A stretch of DNA of 64,000 nucleotides from positions 13,646,132 to 13,710,131 of the forward strand of contig OW804094.1 in assembly GCA_942159475.1 (NCBI GenBank), read 5' to 3'. The translations under genes were made by a program, and so were the position numbers. This DNA comes from Sthenelais limicola (taxonomy: Eukaryota; Annelida; Polychaeta; Phyllodocida; Sigalionidae). Positions 42,674-54,552 of this stretch are shown in pieces. Position 1 is the stretch's first letter. The number at the start of each line of letters is the position of its first letter. Below the pieces are notes generated by a model, which saw only the letters and a list, made by a program, of their open reading frames with translations, had not been told where the DNA came from and searched no databases.

Positions 42674-42793
42674 CTGAGCTTCTTGTTCAGAATGGCCCAG
42701 GATCATCAGTGTGATGGTCATTATCTCCTTCACATTCACGGGAGGGTTGTTCATGCTTTTCACCTCAACAAGGTCAGCTTTCTTCAAACAGTC
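42674..42793 (-). CDS. dynein heavy chain stalk/MTBD exon 1, copy A
   Basis: 120 bp (40 codons, phase 0 at both ends) follows an acceptor GAATGTTGCAG and ends GCTCAG|GTGGGG. It encodes KADLVEVKSMNNPPVNVKEI then MTITLMILG. This is the end of stalk coiled coil 1 and the start of the microtubule-binding domain, where dyneins read E(I/V)KS-x-x-x-PP-x-x-V. Read on into 41298-41474 the phase is correct and the family order is kept. It is paralogous to 58103-58222 but differs in 8 of 40 residues. Confidence 0.8.
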
Positions 42794-44246
42794 CTGCAAC
42801 ATTCAAGACAAAAAGTTTTTAAAGATATATGTGCGTGTCAACACAGACACCACCTAGCAGCTCCTATTTTTCTCTGAAATATTTCCTTATTATCATAAGT
42901 TGGGATGTATTTGTGCATGAGTTCTAATATCTACAGGTTTTCTTTTTATTACAGCTGTTTTGAGTTTTTTAAGATTCATTTTCATTGATATGCTGCTTGA
43001 TTAGTAAATTTGGGTGATGTGGTCAACTTCAAATGACCATAAGTTTTCTTTGACCCTGGTGACATATCTTTTTTTTCAATAGATGTGTAGCATATGACCT
43101 CATATATATGTGTAGAGAATTTGGCGAAAAAATCAGTGGACAATATGAAGTAATGAATGAATCAATGTAGTAAAACGTGAAAAAATACCACATTTTCCAT
43201 TGAGTTTCATACTAAAGCACTGTTATTTTCCAGCGATTGTAAAATCCAAAATGGTAAATACTTTTTTTTTTTTTTTTTTTATTTCTTATGTAGTAAGGTA
43301 CAATCCCTGAAGGTTTTCTGAAAATGTCACTGGACAATTTTTTTTCATTGAACACCCGCATATATCTTTAAGAGGCTGATGTAAATCTTGATCTAAAAGG
43401 CTACACATGTCTGACTCTGTCCAACATAGAAGTACAATATCATTTTCAAAATAAAGAAAAATAAGAAGATAAATTGTATGCATTTTTCAAAATATGGGTG
43501 CGGGGTTTGGCATTCATTTTACCTTTGGATTTTCATCTCATATTATCGCCTTGCAATTTCTTTCTAAATTTGTTTTGGGATTGCCTGTATTTCTGGATTA
43601 CCTCTTTTTGTGATTTATTAGTATCTAGGCCTACTAACTACCATGTCTGTATTGGTCCATTTTGTGTTGGAACATTCTTGATAGGGTCAAAGGGGTTTTC
43701 CACTAGTTTGAAAACAGAACTGAACAGAATAGCCTAAGACTTCCCCAACTTCCCCTATAACCTCGCGGGTATGTTTCTGGATTTTGACCGATGTTAACTG
43801 AGAGTGCCCAAGACTTCTATTTGAGAACATGTGTGGCCTTCTACCTCCTGTTGCATTCTACATTTTTTAACAGGTTAAAAAGATTAACTAGCAAACTAAC
43901 TAACGCATTCAATAGGACATGATAATACACGTTAATAGCAAGGTGAGTATAATATAATAATATGATATAATACGATCAGCTTTTTAGATTCAGTTAGTTT
44001 AGTTTAGTTCGCCCAGTTGTACTACTGGGTAAGTAGTTATGCGGATGTAATGTTAATAGGTTTTTATTATCACTCCATCTGACATTGTACTATGTCAGGA
44101 TAATGGCAGAGGCAAATCTGAATATATCCATGCATATCTGAGCTATGGAGTGATATCTAACCAACTTTACATACTTTAATATAGTGAGTGACCATCACAA
44201 AATATCACTAAGTCTCTTTTATAACTTCAGCCCCTGCCACCCCTCC

Positions 44247-44264
44247 CCCCCCCCCCCCCCCCAG
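44247..44264. repeat. poly-C tract
   Basis: An uninterrupted run of about 18 C after CCCCTCC. The copy B equivalent (about 59680) has only six, so the tract is length-variable and prone to sequencing error. Confidence 0.85.
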
Positions 44265-44395
44265 CAAAAAAAAATCACCACTAACCTAGTACTAACAAGT
44301 TATTCATAAGCTGGGTCCTACTATGCTTGATGTGGCTGGGAAAACATTATTTATTGGTATTTAAATATTTGCGTGTATAATATTTATACAAATAG

Positions 44396-44479
44396 GAGCC
44401 ATACATCTGAATATGAGTCCAGGTATTCCAGTATGTTACTTAACTACAGGGACTGGGTCAGAATTAAAAGTAATTGTAG
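44396..44479 (+). pseudogene. possible exon with lost donor, copy A
   Basis: 84-bp plus-strand segment paralogous to 59819-59902. In copy B it is bounded by an acceptor (ATACAAATAG) and a consensus donor (GTAAGT). Copy A has ATTAGT in place of GTAAGT, so splicing there would fail. The frame reads AIHLNMSPGIPVCYLTTGTG. Confidence 0.3.
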
Positions 44480-45192
44480 ATTAGTTATATTATCATGGAG
44501 GTATATACAAGGGAGTAGCAACGAACAATATGCGCGGATGGCATATAGTTGAAAGTAATGCCACTACTACTACTAGTGCCAACTATTTAATATAAGTGCA
44601 TCACAAGTATGCTCTTAGACGACTATGGTAAAGGTCAATCAAACTACCTGGGCTATTATGTGGTACTATTGCTGACAACAGTACTGCATTGTCACCTGGC
44701 ATGCAGTGGCTAAATTAAGTCCCAGTTGCGGATATTTTAGTTCAGTCAATGAGTCGTTGCTACTCCCTTCTATATGGAAGTAGCAGTATTTTCATTGAAT
44801 GTACAATTCAACTTCACCAACCTCTTCAAATAACCCAAATTTCAGATGAAAATAAAGTTCAAAATACAGTTCAACCTAACCAAACAGATTGCTAGAATCA
44901 ATGCAATGCAGAATATACTCGATATTACCTAGTATTGGCCAAATTGCAGTCTAATTTAGCAGAATTTCCTAAATGTATACAGCTGCCAATTGTACATTTT
45001 CTGAAAATCTGACCCATATATGATACGATATGACCCTGATATCATAAAGTCTGGGAAAACAAATGTTTGGCTATTGTACAGCTACGTCTAAGGTCCATTG
45101 CTATAAAGATTTGCTACAAGTGAGTATCAGTGTAAACTGATAGGGAAGGCTAATATAATTCCCTTTCTCAATATAGCATTAATGGCTGAGTT

Positions 45193-45273
45193 TTTGGATG
45201 GTCTAAGTGGTCTGTTGCCTGGTGGACAATTTGAGGGGCGTAGCCAGGCAACAGGCCACTTAGACTATCCAAA
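45193..45273 (+). repeat. 30-bp hairpin with G:U-type wobble pairs, copy A
   Basis: The arm at 45193-45222 (GGATGGTCTAAGTGG core) pairs with 45244-45273 around a 21-nt loop. The only two departures from perfect complementarity are G:T, so a plus-strand RNA would be fully paired, while a minus-strand RNA would have A:C mismatches. It is conserved at 60618-60698. Its size is like a pre-miRNA or fold-back element. No expression evidence is available from sequence. Confidence 0.6.
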
Positions 45274-45953
45274 CCCGAGGGTATTAGTGCTTTTAGACGC
45301 GACTTGGTAAGATTCAACTGGGGAATGTTACAACAACAATAAGATTCACTAACCTCTACAACTTTTATTTCCAACTGTTCCCACGCTATATGGTGCTGCC
45401 GAACCACCATTACTTAAACTGGAAGTTGCCAGAAGGACCAAGCGTGGTCTACAGTAACAAAAAAAACCCCCAGAATCTTACCAAATCGCGTCTAACTAGC
45501 TAATAATGTAACATGATATATGTGACAATAATAATATGAAGATTTACCGCCATATTGGTCTTGTTGAGCTGTGGCTGTGTGTAAAGTGTAGTATCCAATC
45601 CCTGCAATAGGGGGCTTGTAGATAGACAATACTTCAAGTCCTGGAGTAGGAATGAGGTACAATAGACTCACTAGGAGTGGAATCAGGAGTGGAATAGAAA
45701 GTGTGTGGAGTATATAGTGCATAGAAGTGGCAAGGTATGCTACTGCCTCGTACCTTATATATCCATTGCTTACTCACTCATCGATGTTCACATATGATTC
45801 AGTTTAGGGAACATGTCAAACTTTACTATAGTAAGAATAGTATAGAGTGGAGTACGAGGTGGACTATACCAACGAGAATAAAATTAAGGAGTAAAATTAA
45901 AGAAAGGTGTGATTTACTTTTGTTTCACAATTTCATGCAAAGGAACCACCATA

Positions 45954-46189
45954 TGGGTCAGATTTTCAGAAAATGTACAATTGGCAACTCTACACATTTT
46001 GGAAATTCTGCTAAATTAGGCTAACAAATGAAGAATAGCAGTAATATCTGAGTATATTCGGTATCACATTGATTAAAGTATCAGTTCTGTTATGTTAAAC
46101 TGCATTTTGAACCTGATTTCTGTCTTTAATTTGAGTTATGTGAGAGGATTGGTGAAGGCGAATTGTACATTTTCTGAAAATCTGACCCA
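45954..46189. repeat. MITE family 1, copy A
   Basis: It starts TGGGTCAGATTTTCAGAAAA and ends TTTTCTGAAAATCTGACCCA. The paralogous copy is at 61378-61613. A family-2 fragment follows directly (46197-46560). Confidence 0.75.
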
Positions 46190-47321
46190 CATAATTATGA
46201 TGTGTTTGAGGAAAATGAGTCACAAAATGAATTTTGAGATTTCAATATATTTGAAAAGATGAGATCAAGCTGATTCCAGTGATAGTAAACATTATATCAA
46301 ACAAATATGTTTTATATTGAAAGTTTAATATTCTTATTTTTTTTTAAAAAAAAAAAAGGAGTTTGTACAGTAGCTCAATATACTCCATATAGGTCTTTGA
46401 AATGCAAGGATATATTAAATACAATGTCCTGAAATTTGATACATGGATTCATATGAGTACAGGTGGCAAAAACCCCCAATTCACCAAAAGCCAGAACATT
46501 CCAATAAAGAGATTTTGTCTATAAAAGACTTTAAAAAATACGATTCAAAACCAAAAAGAAAGGTTTATATATCAATATTTGTCTATGCTAGGGGCATATG
46601 ATAAATAGTGAATGGAACTCGGTACTAGTAATTGACTCATATTTTATATTTGACTTTTAATCTCATATATTTGTTGGACTACGCAATCTCGTCCAATAAA
46701 TATTCAATTACTAGCACCTTGTTCTATTATCTCTATTTATTACATACATGTATATGCGATTTCAGGGGTGTATGTGCTATTTGAGCCAAATATTCACAAT
46801 ATTGAAGGAAAGTAAGGTAAAATACTATTAAGAGTAAAGGTGGCAAAAGTTCTTATTGATCTTATTGATCTCGACATTGGGTCAAATCACACTCCACCCC
46901 TTTGGGGTGTCTTGCGATTTGACCCAACGTCTCAATCGATTACAAACCGAACAGAGTGCCATTGGGTATAATTATATGATTTATAAGTTTATATAACGCT
47001 ATTAGAGCAACTAATTAATAGGTTTGCAAAACCAAGTTGTTTTCTGTCTCATGTTAATTCACTCAGATAAATACATGAAATAGTGGACCATATTTATGAA
47101 CTTGAACTTTATGAAGGTTAATGATAATGATTTTGACATGTTCCACTATCATGGTCACACTGTGGATAATTCCAGACTAGAGTTTGGCAATACCTCATAC
47201 CTATAAATAGATCTGGCACTATGCCAACATTAGCTCAAATAATGAACAAAGCTTCAGGTGCGGTGTTGTGTTGCTTACTGCTGACCTGTCCCTTCTCCAT
47301 TGATTTATAAGGGTCAGGTTT

Positions 47322-47783
47322 TCAGAAAATGTACAATTGGCAGCTGTACACATTTTTCCCAGGGGTTTTCTTGTTTGGGCAATCCTTAGCGCAGTGGGAT
47401 TCCCTGCAAACACGGCAAATGTGGGCATGGGAGCACCCATCACAATGTTTGTAGTTAAACAAGAAGCACAAATCATCTGGGAAGCCATCGGGTACTCTAG
47501 ACCTCGGTTTCTTGGTAGATTTCTTCTTATTAATCTCAGAAGGATTAGAGGTGTCAGTACGTTGAAAGGCAAAGGAGGAGGCAACCATGTATCCGGGCAT
47601 AAAGCCAGGAATGTCTGAATCCAATACAGCGTCAACCACCAGGCGATCATAACTGACATAATTATCGTCGGAGAATTTCCCTACTGCGGCGTGCCGAGTT
47701 AGGAAGGCAAAGTGGTTAAGATATGCATTAATATCGCCTTGGTTCTGAAGAATAAATTTGGCAACACGACACATACCGTACAT
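47322..47783 (-). CDS. gag-like zinc-knuckle protein fragment
   Basis: This 154-codon minus-strand frame ends in CFLFNYKHCDGCSHAHICRV then CRESHCAKDC. These are tandem Cys/His clusters of the type found in Gag-like first proteins of DIRS/Crypton-like tyrosine-recombinase elements (recollection, not searched). An upstream helical part has FLTRHAAVGKFSDDNYVSYD. It interrupts the family-1 MITE that ends copy A of the duplication, at about 47352. No reverse transcriptase or recombinase accompanies it, so it is a fragment. A related N-terminal piece may lie at 48007-48234. Confidence 0.5.
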   Translation of the reverse strand: MYGMCRVAKFILQNQGDINAYLNHFAFLTRHAAVGKFSDDNYVSYDRLVVDAVLDSDIPGFMPGYMVASSFAFQRTDTSNPSEINKKKSTKKPRSRVPDGFPDDLCFLFNYKHCDGCSHAHICRVCRESHCAKDCPNKKTPGKNVYSCQLYIF

Positions 47784-47852
47784 AAGTACATAAGACTCTC
47801 ATATGTGATAAAACCTTTCAATATATATTTTATATTATATGATAAAACCTTT

Positions 47853-47950
47853 CAAATATGTTTTAAACCCAAACTAAATACTGCGCTAATTATTAATGAA
47901 CAAAAATTGGTTTTGTAACAAAGAATTGATAAAAATAAAAGAACTTTTTC
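47853..47950. repeat. 98-bp exact direct repeat, left copy
   Basis: Identical to 48643-48740. The repeat starts CAAATATGTTTTAAACCC and ends AAAAGAACTTTTTC. The pair brackets the Cys-rich frame at 48007-48234, and the right copy continues into a dispersed repeat. It could be a retroelement end, or a local duplication. Confidence 0.8.
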
Positions 47951-48006
47951 CTACCAATTATACACATGTCACTGTACTCTGCAAGAATAGATTGTATATC
48001 GTCATA

Positions 48007-48234
48007 TTATTTTGTGTATCGATTAATAAACGTTTCTAATAAAAAAAAAGAAAAAAAAAAGTAGTTTATCCCCCCTTCAGTATCGCCGGGGTCAATCTCA
48101 GGCAAGTGCGTAGTAAATTCCAACTCTTCATCACCTAATTCTTTGCATTTTTTAATGGCAGCAGTTCGGTAGATACATACCGTAACACCACAGGGGCATT
48201 TGTGTATACGGACACAACCAGTACAATGTGGCAT
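48007..48234 (-). CDS. Cys-rich ORF, possibly 5' part of the gag-like gene
   Basis: The frame starts MPHCTGCVRIHKCPCGVTVC, a dense Cys/His cluster, followed by an acidic tract (LGDEELEF). It ends in a low-complexity A/T run. It lies upstream (minus strand) of 47322-47783. The two may be exons or halves of one element protein separated by sequence decay. The function is unrecognised. Confidence 0.35.
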   Translation of the reverse strand: MPHCTGCVRIHKCPCGVTVCIYRTAAIKKCKELGDEELEFTTHLPEIDPGDTEGGINYFFFSFFLLETFINRYTK

Positions 48235-48642
48235 TGTAAGGCTATAGATTTCCCAAGAAAAAATTTCACTGGTAACACAAGTAAGTCTGGTTAGGTTGGA
48301 GTCGATGAGAAGAGTGAGTGACCAGCAGTGAGGTCAGCCAATGGACAATGAGGCCACCTGGCGTAAATCATACACAATACTCATGTATCATAGATACATC
48401 ACACATAATATATGTATAAAACTAGCTTTTATTCAATATACAGTTCTCTTCACAATATCACCTCAAGTATTTTAGTTACATTGTTCTATTATCATAAATT
48501 ACATAATGTTCAGGTCAAACTAAAACAATTCATAGTTAAAAGATTTCCTTTCAGTTACAATTTTTCCCATTTTTCCCTGTTTGTCTGGTTTTCTATTTGT
48601 GACACCTTGACTCGTGAACCCCCACCAATCTGTGGTTCACTA

Positions 48643-48740
48643 CAAATATGTTTTAAACCCAAACTAAATACTGCGCTAATTATTAATGAACAAAAATTGG
48701 TTTTGTAACAAAGAATTGATAAAAATAAAAGAACTTTTTC
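48643..48740. repeat. 98-bp exact direct repeat, right copy
   Basis: Identical by eye to 47853-47950. Downstream it continues into the dispersed repeat shared with 15885-16275. Confidence 0.8.
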
Positions 48741-49843
48741 TCCAAAATGATTCGGACATCCAAAATGGCTGTCGGCAGAATCCTTTGCAAGTTGAAATGA
48801 AAGTTTATAGCTATGTTTTCATGTCGAAACGTAGTTTTCATGAGAAATATCCACTATGAAATGAAGAGATACAAACTGAACTGAGTGCATCGAGCACATT
48901 GAAGATATTAATATGAAGATATCTTCAACTTTACTAGCTAGATTTGCTCTGTTCAGACTGGTTGGAGCAGACTTCTTCGCCGTATCTTTTTTGACCGTGT
49001 TTGAAAGACTGGATCAAATTGACCTAATCTTTGCAGAATTATAAAAATAATACGTATTATAGATTTAACTCTTCCCTCTTAAAATCTGTTCATTTGGTAA
49101 ATCTAGTTGTTAGAAGTTGGGTTACTAGTGTAAACCTTTCGTCAAAATAAACCAGAAGCAACATAGCATGTTTGCCGAAACTGCTTTCAGACATACGCAC
49201 ATTTACAACTGTTTGATTTGAGTTGATTTGATTTGAAAATATTTGCTTTGCCAAATTATAACATGTAGGAGGAAGGATTGACAAAAGGGTAGATATGCTT
49301 CTGGAGTAGCTACCAGGTTTCCAGCTATTAATGTAAAGGTGATACTTGATCTAATCTAATAGAGTAGACAGGGGTTGTTACAGTGGGTAAATTACAGCTA
49401 TAGGTGGTTATAATGTAACAATAAGCCTAATGTGTACAGTACTGTCCTATGTGATAAAACCATTCATTTTAACAATTCAATGTTAATCGCGGCTATACAC
49501 CATTGTATATACTATTGTGTTTTTAAATAAAAATAAAACGAGATATAACTTTTCCTACAATGTAGAAATTGAAAGAGAAACTCGGCATAAAACATTCTGC
49601 TCTTCTCTGCCTTGATCTAAGCTTGCCTATCACTTGATTTAGGAAAATATGAAGTAAAATCACTCACCGATTGCCATTTTGATTATGCTTTATGATGTGT
49701 CTATTGCCGTCTGTGGTATTCTGCGTTATGCTATTCGATGAACTAGGCATTGCAAAGGGATTATCGATCCACAATTATGCATGAGCTCCATTGATAAATG
49801 ATATATCAGATACATGTAATAGAAAAAAGTTTCGGTGAATATA
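48741..49843. other. no gene recognised; dispersed repeat
   Basis: The left and right parts (48741-48890, 49640-49825) match 15910-16265 in order. The central part, about 48890-49640, has no counterpart there and no recognisable coding sequence. Confidence 0.4.
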
Positions 49844-50248
49844 TGTGATGTGTTTCAGTAAAATGAGTCACAAGTCGCTAAATTGATATTTTTCAAAGTG
49901 TTTTTTCTATAAGATCTCTTTATTCAAATGCTCTGATTTTTAGAAGGTTTAGCACTTATAGTCATATGAATCTATGTAACAAATCTCAGGACATTATATC
50001 CTTGCATTTTGAAGGCCTTCGTATGGAGTATATTTAGTTACTTTACTTGTAATTACCCATCCAGAAACATTGCAATCTTTCTTTTTCAAAAATAATAATA
50101 TAAAACTTAAAGTATAGAAATACTTATTGGGTGTCCTAGTGTTTACTATCATTGGAATCAGTTTGATGTCCTCTTTTCAAATATGGTGATATCTCAAATT
50201 CCATATTTTTCGACTTATGACTCATTTTCCTAAAACGGATCACAAATA
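49844..50248. repeat. MITE family 2, complete copy at copy B boundary
   Basis: The left terminus is TGTGATGTGTTTCAGTAAAA; the right terminus ends TTTTCCTAAAACGGATCACA. Homology between the duplicated blocks begins at or just after its right edge, so it may mark the breakpoint. Confidence 0.65.
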
Positions 50249-50712
50249 GGACTCTGGTCTCTTCAGGAACAGTTCTTCTGACTGGACCTTCCACATCTAA
50301 ATAGTAAATACACATAGCAAGCAATAGAATAAAATAAAATAATGAATAAAATACATTTGAGTAGGTTTCAGCAACATGCTCAAATAAGTGTTGGAGTAAG
50401 ACTTACTTCCGTAAGTATAAGTGCTTATTATCATAATATTATTACATTAACATCAACATCAACATTACCTAGGAAGAAGAAAGTGATTCATATATGTATG
50501 TATAATGGTTTTATTTCCAGATAATCATCACAGTTACATTGCATCATGGATAAAGAAATATAATTGTTATTATATTCAGAACCATCTGTGAAATCACAGG
50601 TCATCCAGATCTCCCTGAATTACAAACTTTGCCTGATCGACAGTAGTAATCCTTAAATATTCCAAGTATCCCTCTTTCTCACCCTCCTTATCCACAGCTC
50701 TACTCCTTCAGC

Positions 50713-51006
50713 CGTACATGTTGGATCATTTCATATTTTTGTATATTGTCAAAGATATACCCCAGCGATGCTCCTTGGATTGTAGTAATAGGATGCTGCC
50801 CGGGTGTTGGTTTTTATATGTGCGTCTCTTTTGTGTAATTTTTGTCTTATTTTTGCTAATTACAAACGATATTTTTTTCCCTTTAAATGTGTATAAATGA
50901 ATGCGCTTTTGTAAGATTTTTCTATCCATATCGGCCTCGAATGAGAAATTGTGTGTAACTGCATAATTTAACTCTGCTGAATAAACATCTTTAAAACAAA
51001 GAAACA
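50713..51006. mobile_element. retroposon-like insertion in copy B
   Basis: About 294 bp interrupts a segment colinear with 35035-35045 of copy A. It ends with CTGAATAAACATCTTTAAAA, similar to the retroposon tail at 17828-17850. No clear target duplication or coding sequence was seen. Confidence 0.4.
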
Positions 51007-51809
51007 ATTCCTTCCTCCTTTTCCCCTCACTATCGGTCCTTTCCGCTTCCTCTCCCCCTCCTTCCTCTCCCTTGATATAGATATCTCTTATAATCATTCT
51101 ATTCTCCCTCAGTATTTCACACTGTCAATGTTGATGTCATCATATATTCAAGAACTGCTGGTCTCTTCTCTTTCTTTGTTATAGTTTGTCAACTTTCACA
51201 CTCTGTTTGTTTTCTTTATGTTTCTGTTTCATCTTATTTACAGCTGGACTGTAAAAATAAATCATCTTACCCATCTCATCTCACCTCTTTTATCCCGACA
51301 GCATGTACAGCATGTACAGCATGTACAACATGTAATCTACACTATCAACTATATTAGTATCTGTACTTTATTGTAGCGCTAGGAAAAAAAATAGCACTAG
51401 TGAAAGTCTGTATAGTTAGACACAGCAGTGGGCGGAAAACCATGGATATTCAACATTAAATAATTAATCGTTAGTCCACGTCGATTTACTGCCTGTTCGC
51501 CATAGTGGGTCAACTCCGAATATACTCAGATATAACTAGTATTAATCATTTCTCAGTTGAATTTAGCATAATTTACTAAGTGTGTAGAGCTGCCTATTGT
51601 AAGTTTTCTGAAAATCAGACCCATATATATATGTTTTCTAAAGGTTTACACTGACTTACAACTCCAGATCTTTAGTAGAACAATAGCCTCTAAAAGCTTC
51701 TTTCAGCCTCTACAAATTAGAATTACAATTAACTTTCTTCTATTCCTGGTGCAAATAAATAATATCCCAAATTAAATTGAATTTCCTATTATTCTAATTG
51801 AACTGCTTG

Positions 51810-51975
51810 GTCAAGTTATCAGAAAATGTACAATGCGCCTTCACCAATCCTCTCAAATAAGCCAAATTTAAGACAAAATTGAGCTTCAAAATGCAGTTTA
51901 AGATAGCTGAACTGGTACTTTAATTTGAAAGATGTGTAGAACTGCAGACTGTCCATTTTCTGAAAATCTGACCCA
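51810..51975. repeat. MITE family 1, empty site for the TTAA element
   Basis: Nearly the same as 35579-36855 but without the 1108-bp insertion. GCAGTTTAAGATAGC (from about 51892) is the intact target. Confidence 0.8.
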
Positions 51976-52140
51976 TAACTGAAGCTGGACTAGTTGTGGT
52001 GGAAGGAACACAATGAAGGGATGAGGTGGGTTCAGCGGGATGAAATCTCTCCCTTTATTCCAACAAAACAAACAAGTAATATTTAGCAAATAAAAGAAAC
52101 ATCTTCACATGTTGACTAGTTGAGTTGAAATGGTAGTATA

Positions 52141-52378
52141 TGAGGGTGAAATTTCCAGAAAATGCACAATTCACATTCAGAAACCCTCACAAAAAACCTG
52201 AATCTCATACAAAAATCTCGAAACACAATTCAACATAACCAAATACATCCTTTGAATTGACTGAATACCAAATATACTCAGATATACCTATCTTTTAATA
52301 TATTCCAGTCGTCAAATTTAGCAGAATGTACTAAATGTATAGAGCTGCCAATTGTACATTGTCTGGTGATCTGACCCA
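52141..52378. repeat. degraded MITE family 1, copy B
   Basis: Paralogue of 37011-37250, with the same TGAGGGTGAAATTTCCAG start and a GATCTGACCCA end. Confidence 0.6.
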
Positions 52379-52812
52379 TGAGTTGTCTGCCCCAAAGTCA
52401 CGGGGTTCACACCTACCAGGTAATATGGTAATTAGGTGATGATAATGTAATATGAAACAAGCCCCTTCGGCTTCAACTATAATCTCCTCTAATGTAAAAG
52501 CTGTATTCTCTGTAAAAAGTACAGGTCTTCTGTACACACCTGAATTAGGAACTATGTTGTATATGAATAAACATGGACGGAATAGTATCAAAGTAATATA
52601 ATATGTTATATACATGTCATGATTCATGACAATAGCATCATTCTTCTAGCACTCATCAGAAAGTGAATTTAAGAACACTGAGGAGGTTTCAAATTTCCCA
52701 TGACAAAATATGATAATTACTGTGATGTGTCGCAGAAACATTAGTAATAAAAACATTTTGAGATACCATCATGTTTTAAAAGATGGAACAAGACTGATTC
52801 TAAACATTTTAA

Positions 52813-53392
52813 CCATTGTTGATATAGAGCTTTTCCCATTGTTGATATAGAGCTTTTCCCATTGTTGATATAGACCTTTTCCCATTGTTGATATAGAGCT
52901 TTTCCCATTGTTGATATAGGGCTTATCCCATTGTTGATATAGAGCTTATCCCATTGTTGATATAGAGCTTTTCCCATTGTTGATATAGAGCTTTTCCCAT
53001 TGTTGATATAGAGCTTATCCCATTGTTGATATAGAGCTTTTCCCATTGTTGATATAGACCTTATCCCATTGTTGATATAGACCTTTTCCCATTGTTGATA
53101 TAGGGCTTATCCCATTGTTGATATAGAGCTTATCCCATTGTTGATATAGAGCTTATCCCATTGTTGATATAGAGCTTTTCCCATTGTTGATATAGACCTT
53201 TCCCATTGTTGATATAGAGCTTTTCCCATTGTTGATATAGAGCTTTTCCCATTGTTGATATAGAGCTTTTCCCATTGTTGATATAGAGCTTTTCCCATTG
53301 TTGATATAGAGCTTTTCCCATTGTTGATATAGAGCTTTTCCCATTGTTGATATAGAACTTTTCCCATTGTTGATATAGAGCTTTCCCATTAC
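52813..53392. repeat. 24-bp minisatellite, 25 units
   Basis: About 25 units of CCATTGTTGATATAGAGCTT plus TTCC, each 23-24 bp. Variants are ACCTTTTC, GGGCTTAT and GAACTTTT. The paralogous site in copy A (about 38935-38965) has a single CCATTGTTGATATAGACCT. Minus-strand open frames through the array (YINNGKSS-type) are artefacts of the 24-bp period. Confidence 0.95.
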
Positions 53393-54227
53393 TTAGAGGA
53401 GACAAGTCTAAACCTTTAAGTGAGAGATATAAACTCTAACATTTTTTTTTAAAGCTTTTATTTATACTGGGTAGTTCAAGTACCAGTAATAGGGCTTTTC
53501 ACTTGCCCCAGGATGCAGGTTTACAGAGTTTGTTATATACAGAATATGTACAATTTTTGTTACCTGTATAGTGCATAATATGTACAGATAATAGTTAAAT
53601 ACATGAAGAAAAGACGCTGCTGTGCCACTTACGACTAGAGACTAGTTTCTAGTGTTAGCTGCATTTCTTTGTGAAGTTATTAAAAACAGTTGAGTGAAAT
53701 TACTAAGATATATATATACATAGTAGTACAGATACAATATTTCGATGAAGTAGGAGAAAAATTTTAAGTTAGAAACCATTTAGGAGGGGGGGGGGGGGAG
53801 GGAAGAAACTGCTTTGCCACTTGCATCTCCGGGTTGATGACATTAGTGTTAGCAGTTTTATTTCGGTAAGTGTTTTGATAACTAGATAATTGGTACATAT
53901 AGTGGTATATTGGTTAACATACTCTTAGATTAACATAACTTTTCATAGATTCTGGGTATGTACGCCTGGATTAAATTCCAGAAGGCCATCTCCCTAATTC
54001 ATGAACAAATGAAATATATATTGTCAATATTATGTTATTATATTCAAATACAGTTGAAGATAACCAAGTACATTTTCTTATTCAAAGCAATACCAAATAT
54101 TTACAGATAATCCTTGTATGCCTTGTATTTATCATGTTCAGTCCTATTATGCAGAATTTACTAAATGTGTAGAACTGTTCAACATTTCAATAACGCCCGA
54201 CAACAATATACAAGGGGAATAATGAGT

Positions 54228-54350
54228 TTGCCCTCGGTAGTGCAGTTATGCCCTCGTTGGTGCAGTTGTGGTCTCAGCGGTGCAGTTTTTGGCTTGGTGG
54301 TGCAGTTATGTCCTTGGTGGTGCAGTTGTACCCTTGGCAGTGTAGTTGCC
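54228..54350. repeat. 20-bp tandem repeat, copy B
   Basis: About six variable units of GTGCAGTTGTGGTCTCGG type. Paralogue of 39459-39559, with more inter-unit variation. Confidence 0.75.
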
Positions 54351-54359
54351 TCAATTTAC

Positions 54360-54413
54360 CTGTTGGTCTCAACCCATTAGAGTCATTTAGCGTGCTGAAA
54401 CCATTGCCATGCA
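54360..54413 (-). CDS. candidate 54-bp micro-exon, copy B
   Basis: Paralogue of 39571-39624 with the same acceptor and GTAAAT donor. The frame reads HGNGFSTLNDSNGLRPT, with four amino-acid differences from copy A. The gene is unknown. Confidence 0.35.
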
Positions 54414-54552
54414 CTGAAACCAGAGCAAATAAATCATTTAATGAATTATAAGTGGTAAAAGTGGTGAAACAAATATTCATAATTAACACATAAGGGTGTG
54501 AGCCATAGGATCCCTGAACTGTCTTTCAGAGGTATTGCAGAGGGTCCCTAAA

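Larger units (their letters stand above)
34571..47351. repeat. segmental duplication, copy A
   Basis: This block is colinear with 50249-63119 (copy B) in the same orientation, offset about 15.7 kb. Anchors: 'gactctggtctc' (34574/50252), the MTBD exons (41298/55699 and 42674/58103), the hairpin (45193/60618) and the block ending near 47351/63119. By eye identity is high (about 98-99%) over roughly 43.0-46.8 kb and lower (about 85-90%) over 34.6-40 kb. It ends where a gag-like fragment interrupts a family-1 MITE. Confidence 0.9.

Noticed and set aside
45540..45722. Minus-strand frame with acceptor-like and GTAAAT donor-like sites, read as another dynein exon
   Set aside because: The peptide does not resemble any dynein region, and more than one frame is open. 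The pattern is conserved in copy B, but that stretch is near-identical DNA, so it adds no support.
53107..53405. Overlapping minus-strand frames with YINNGKSS-type repeats
   Set aside because: They arise from the 24-bp minisatellite, open in several frames at once.
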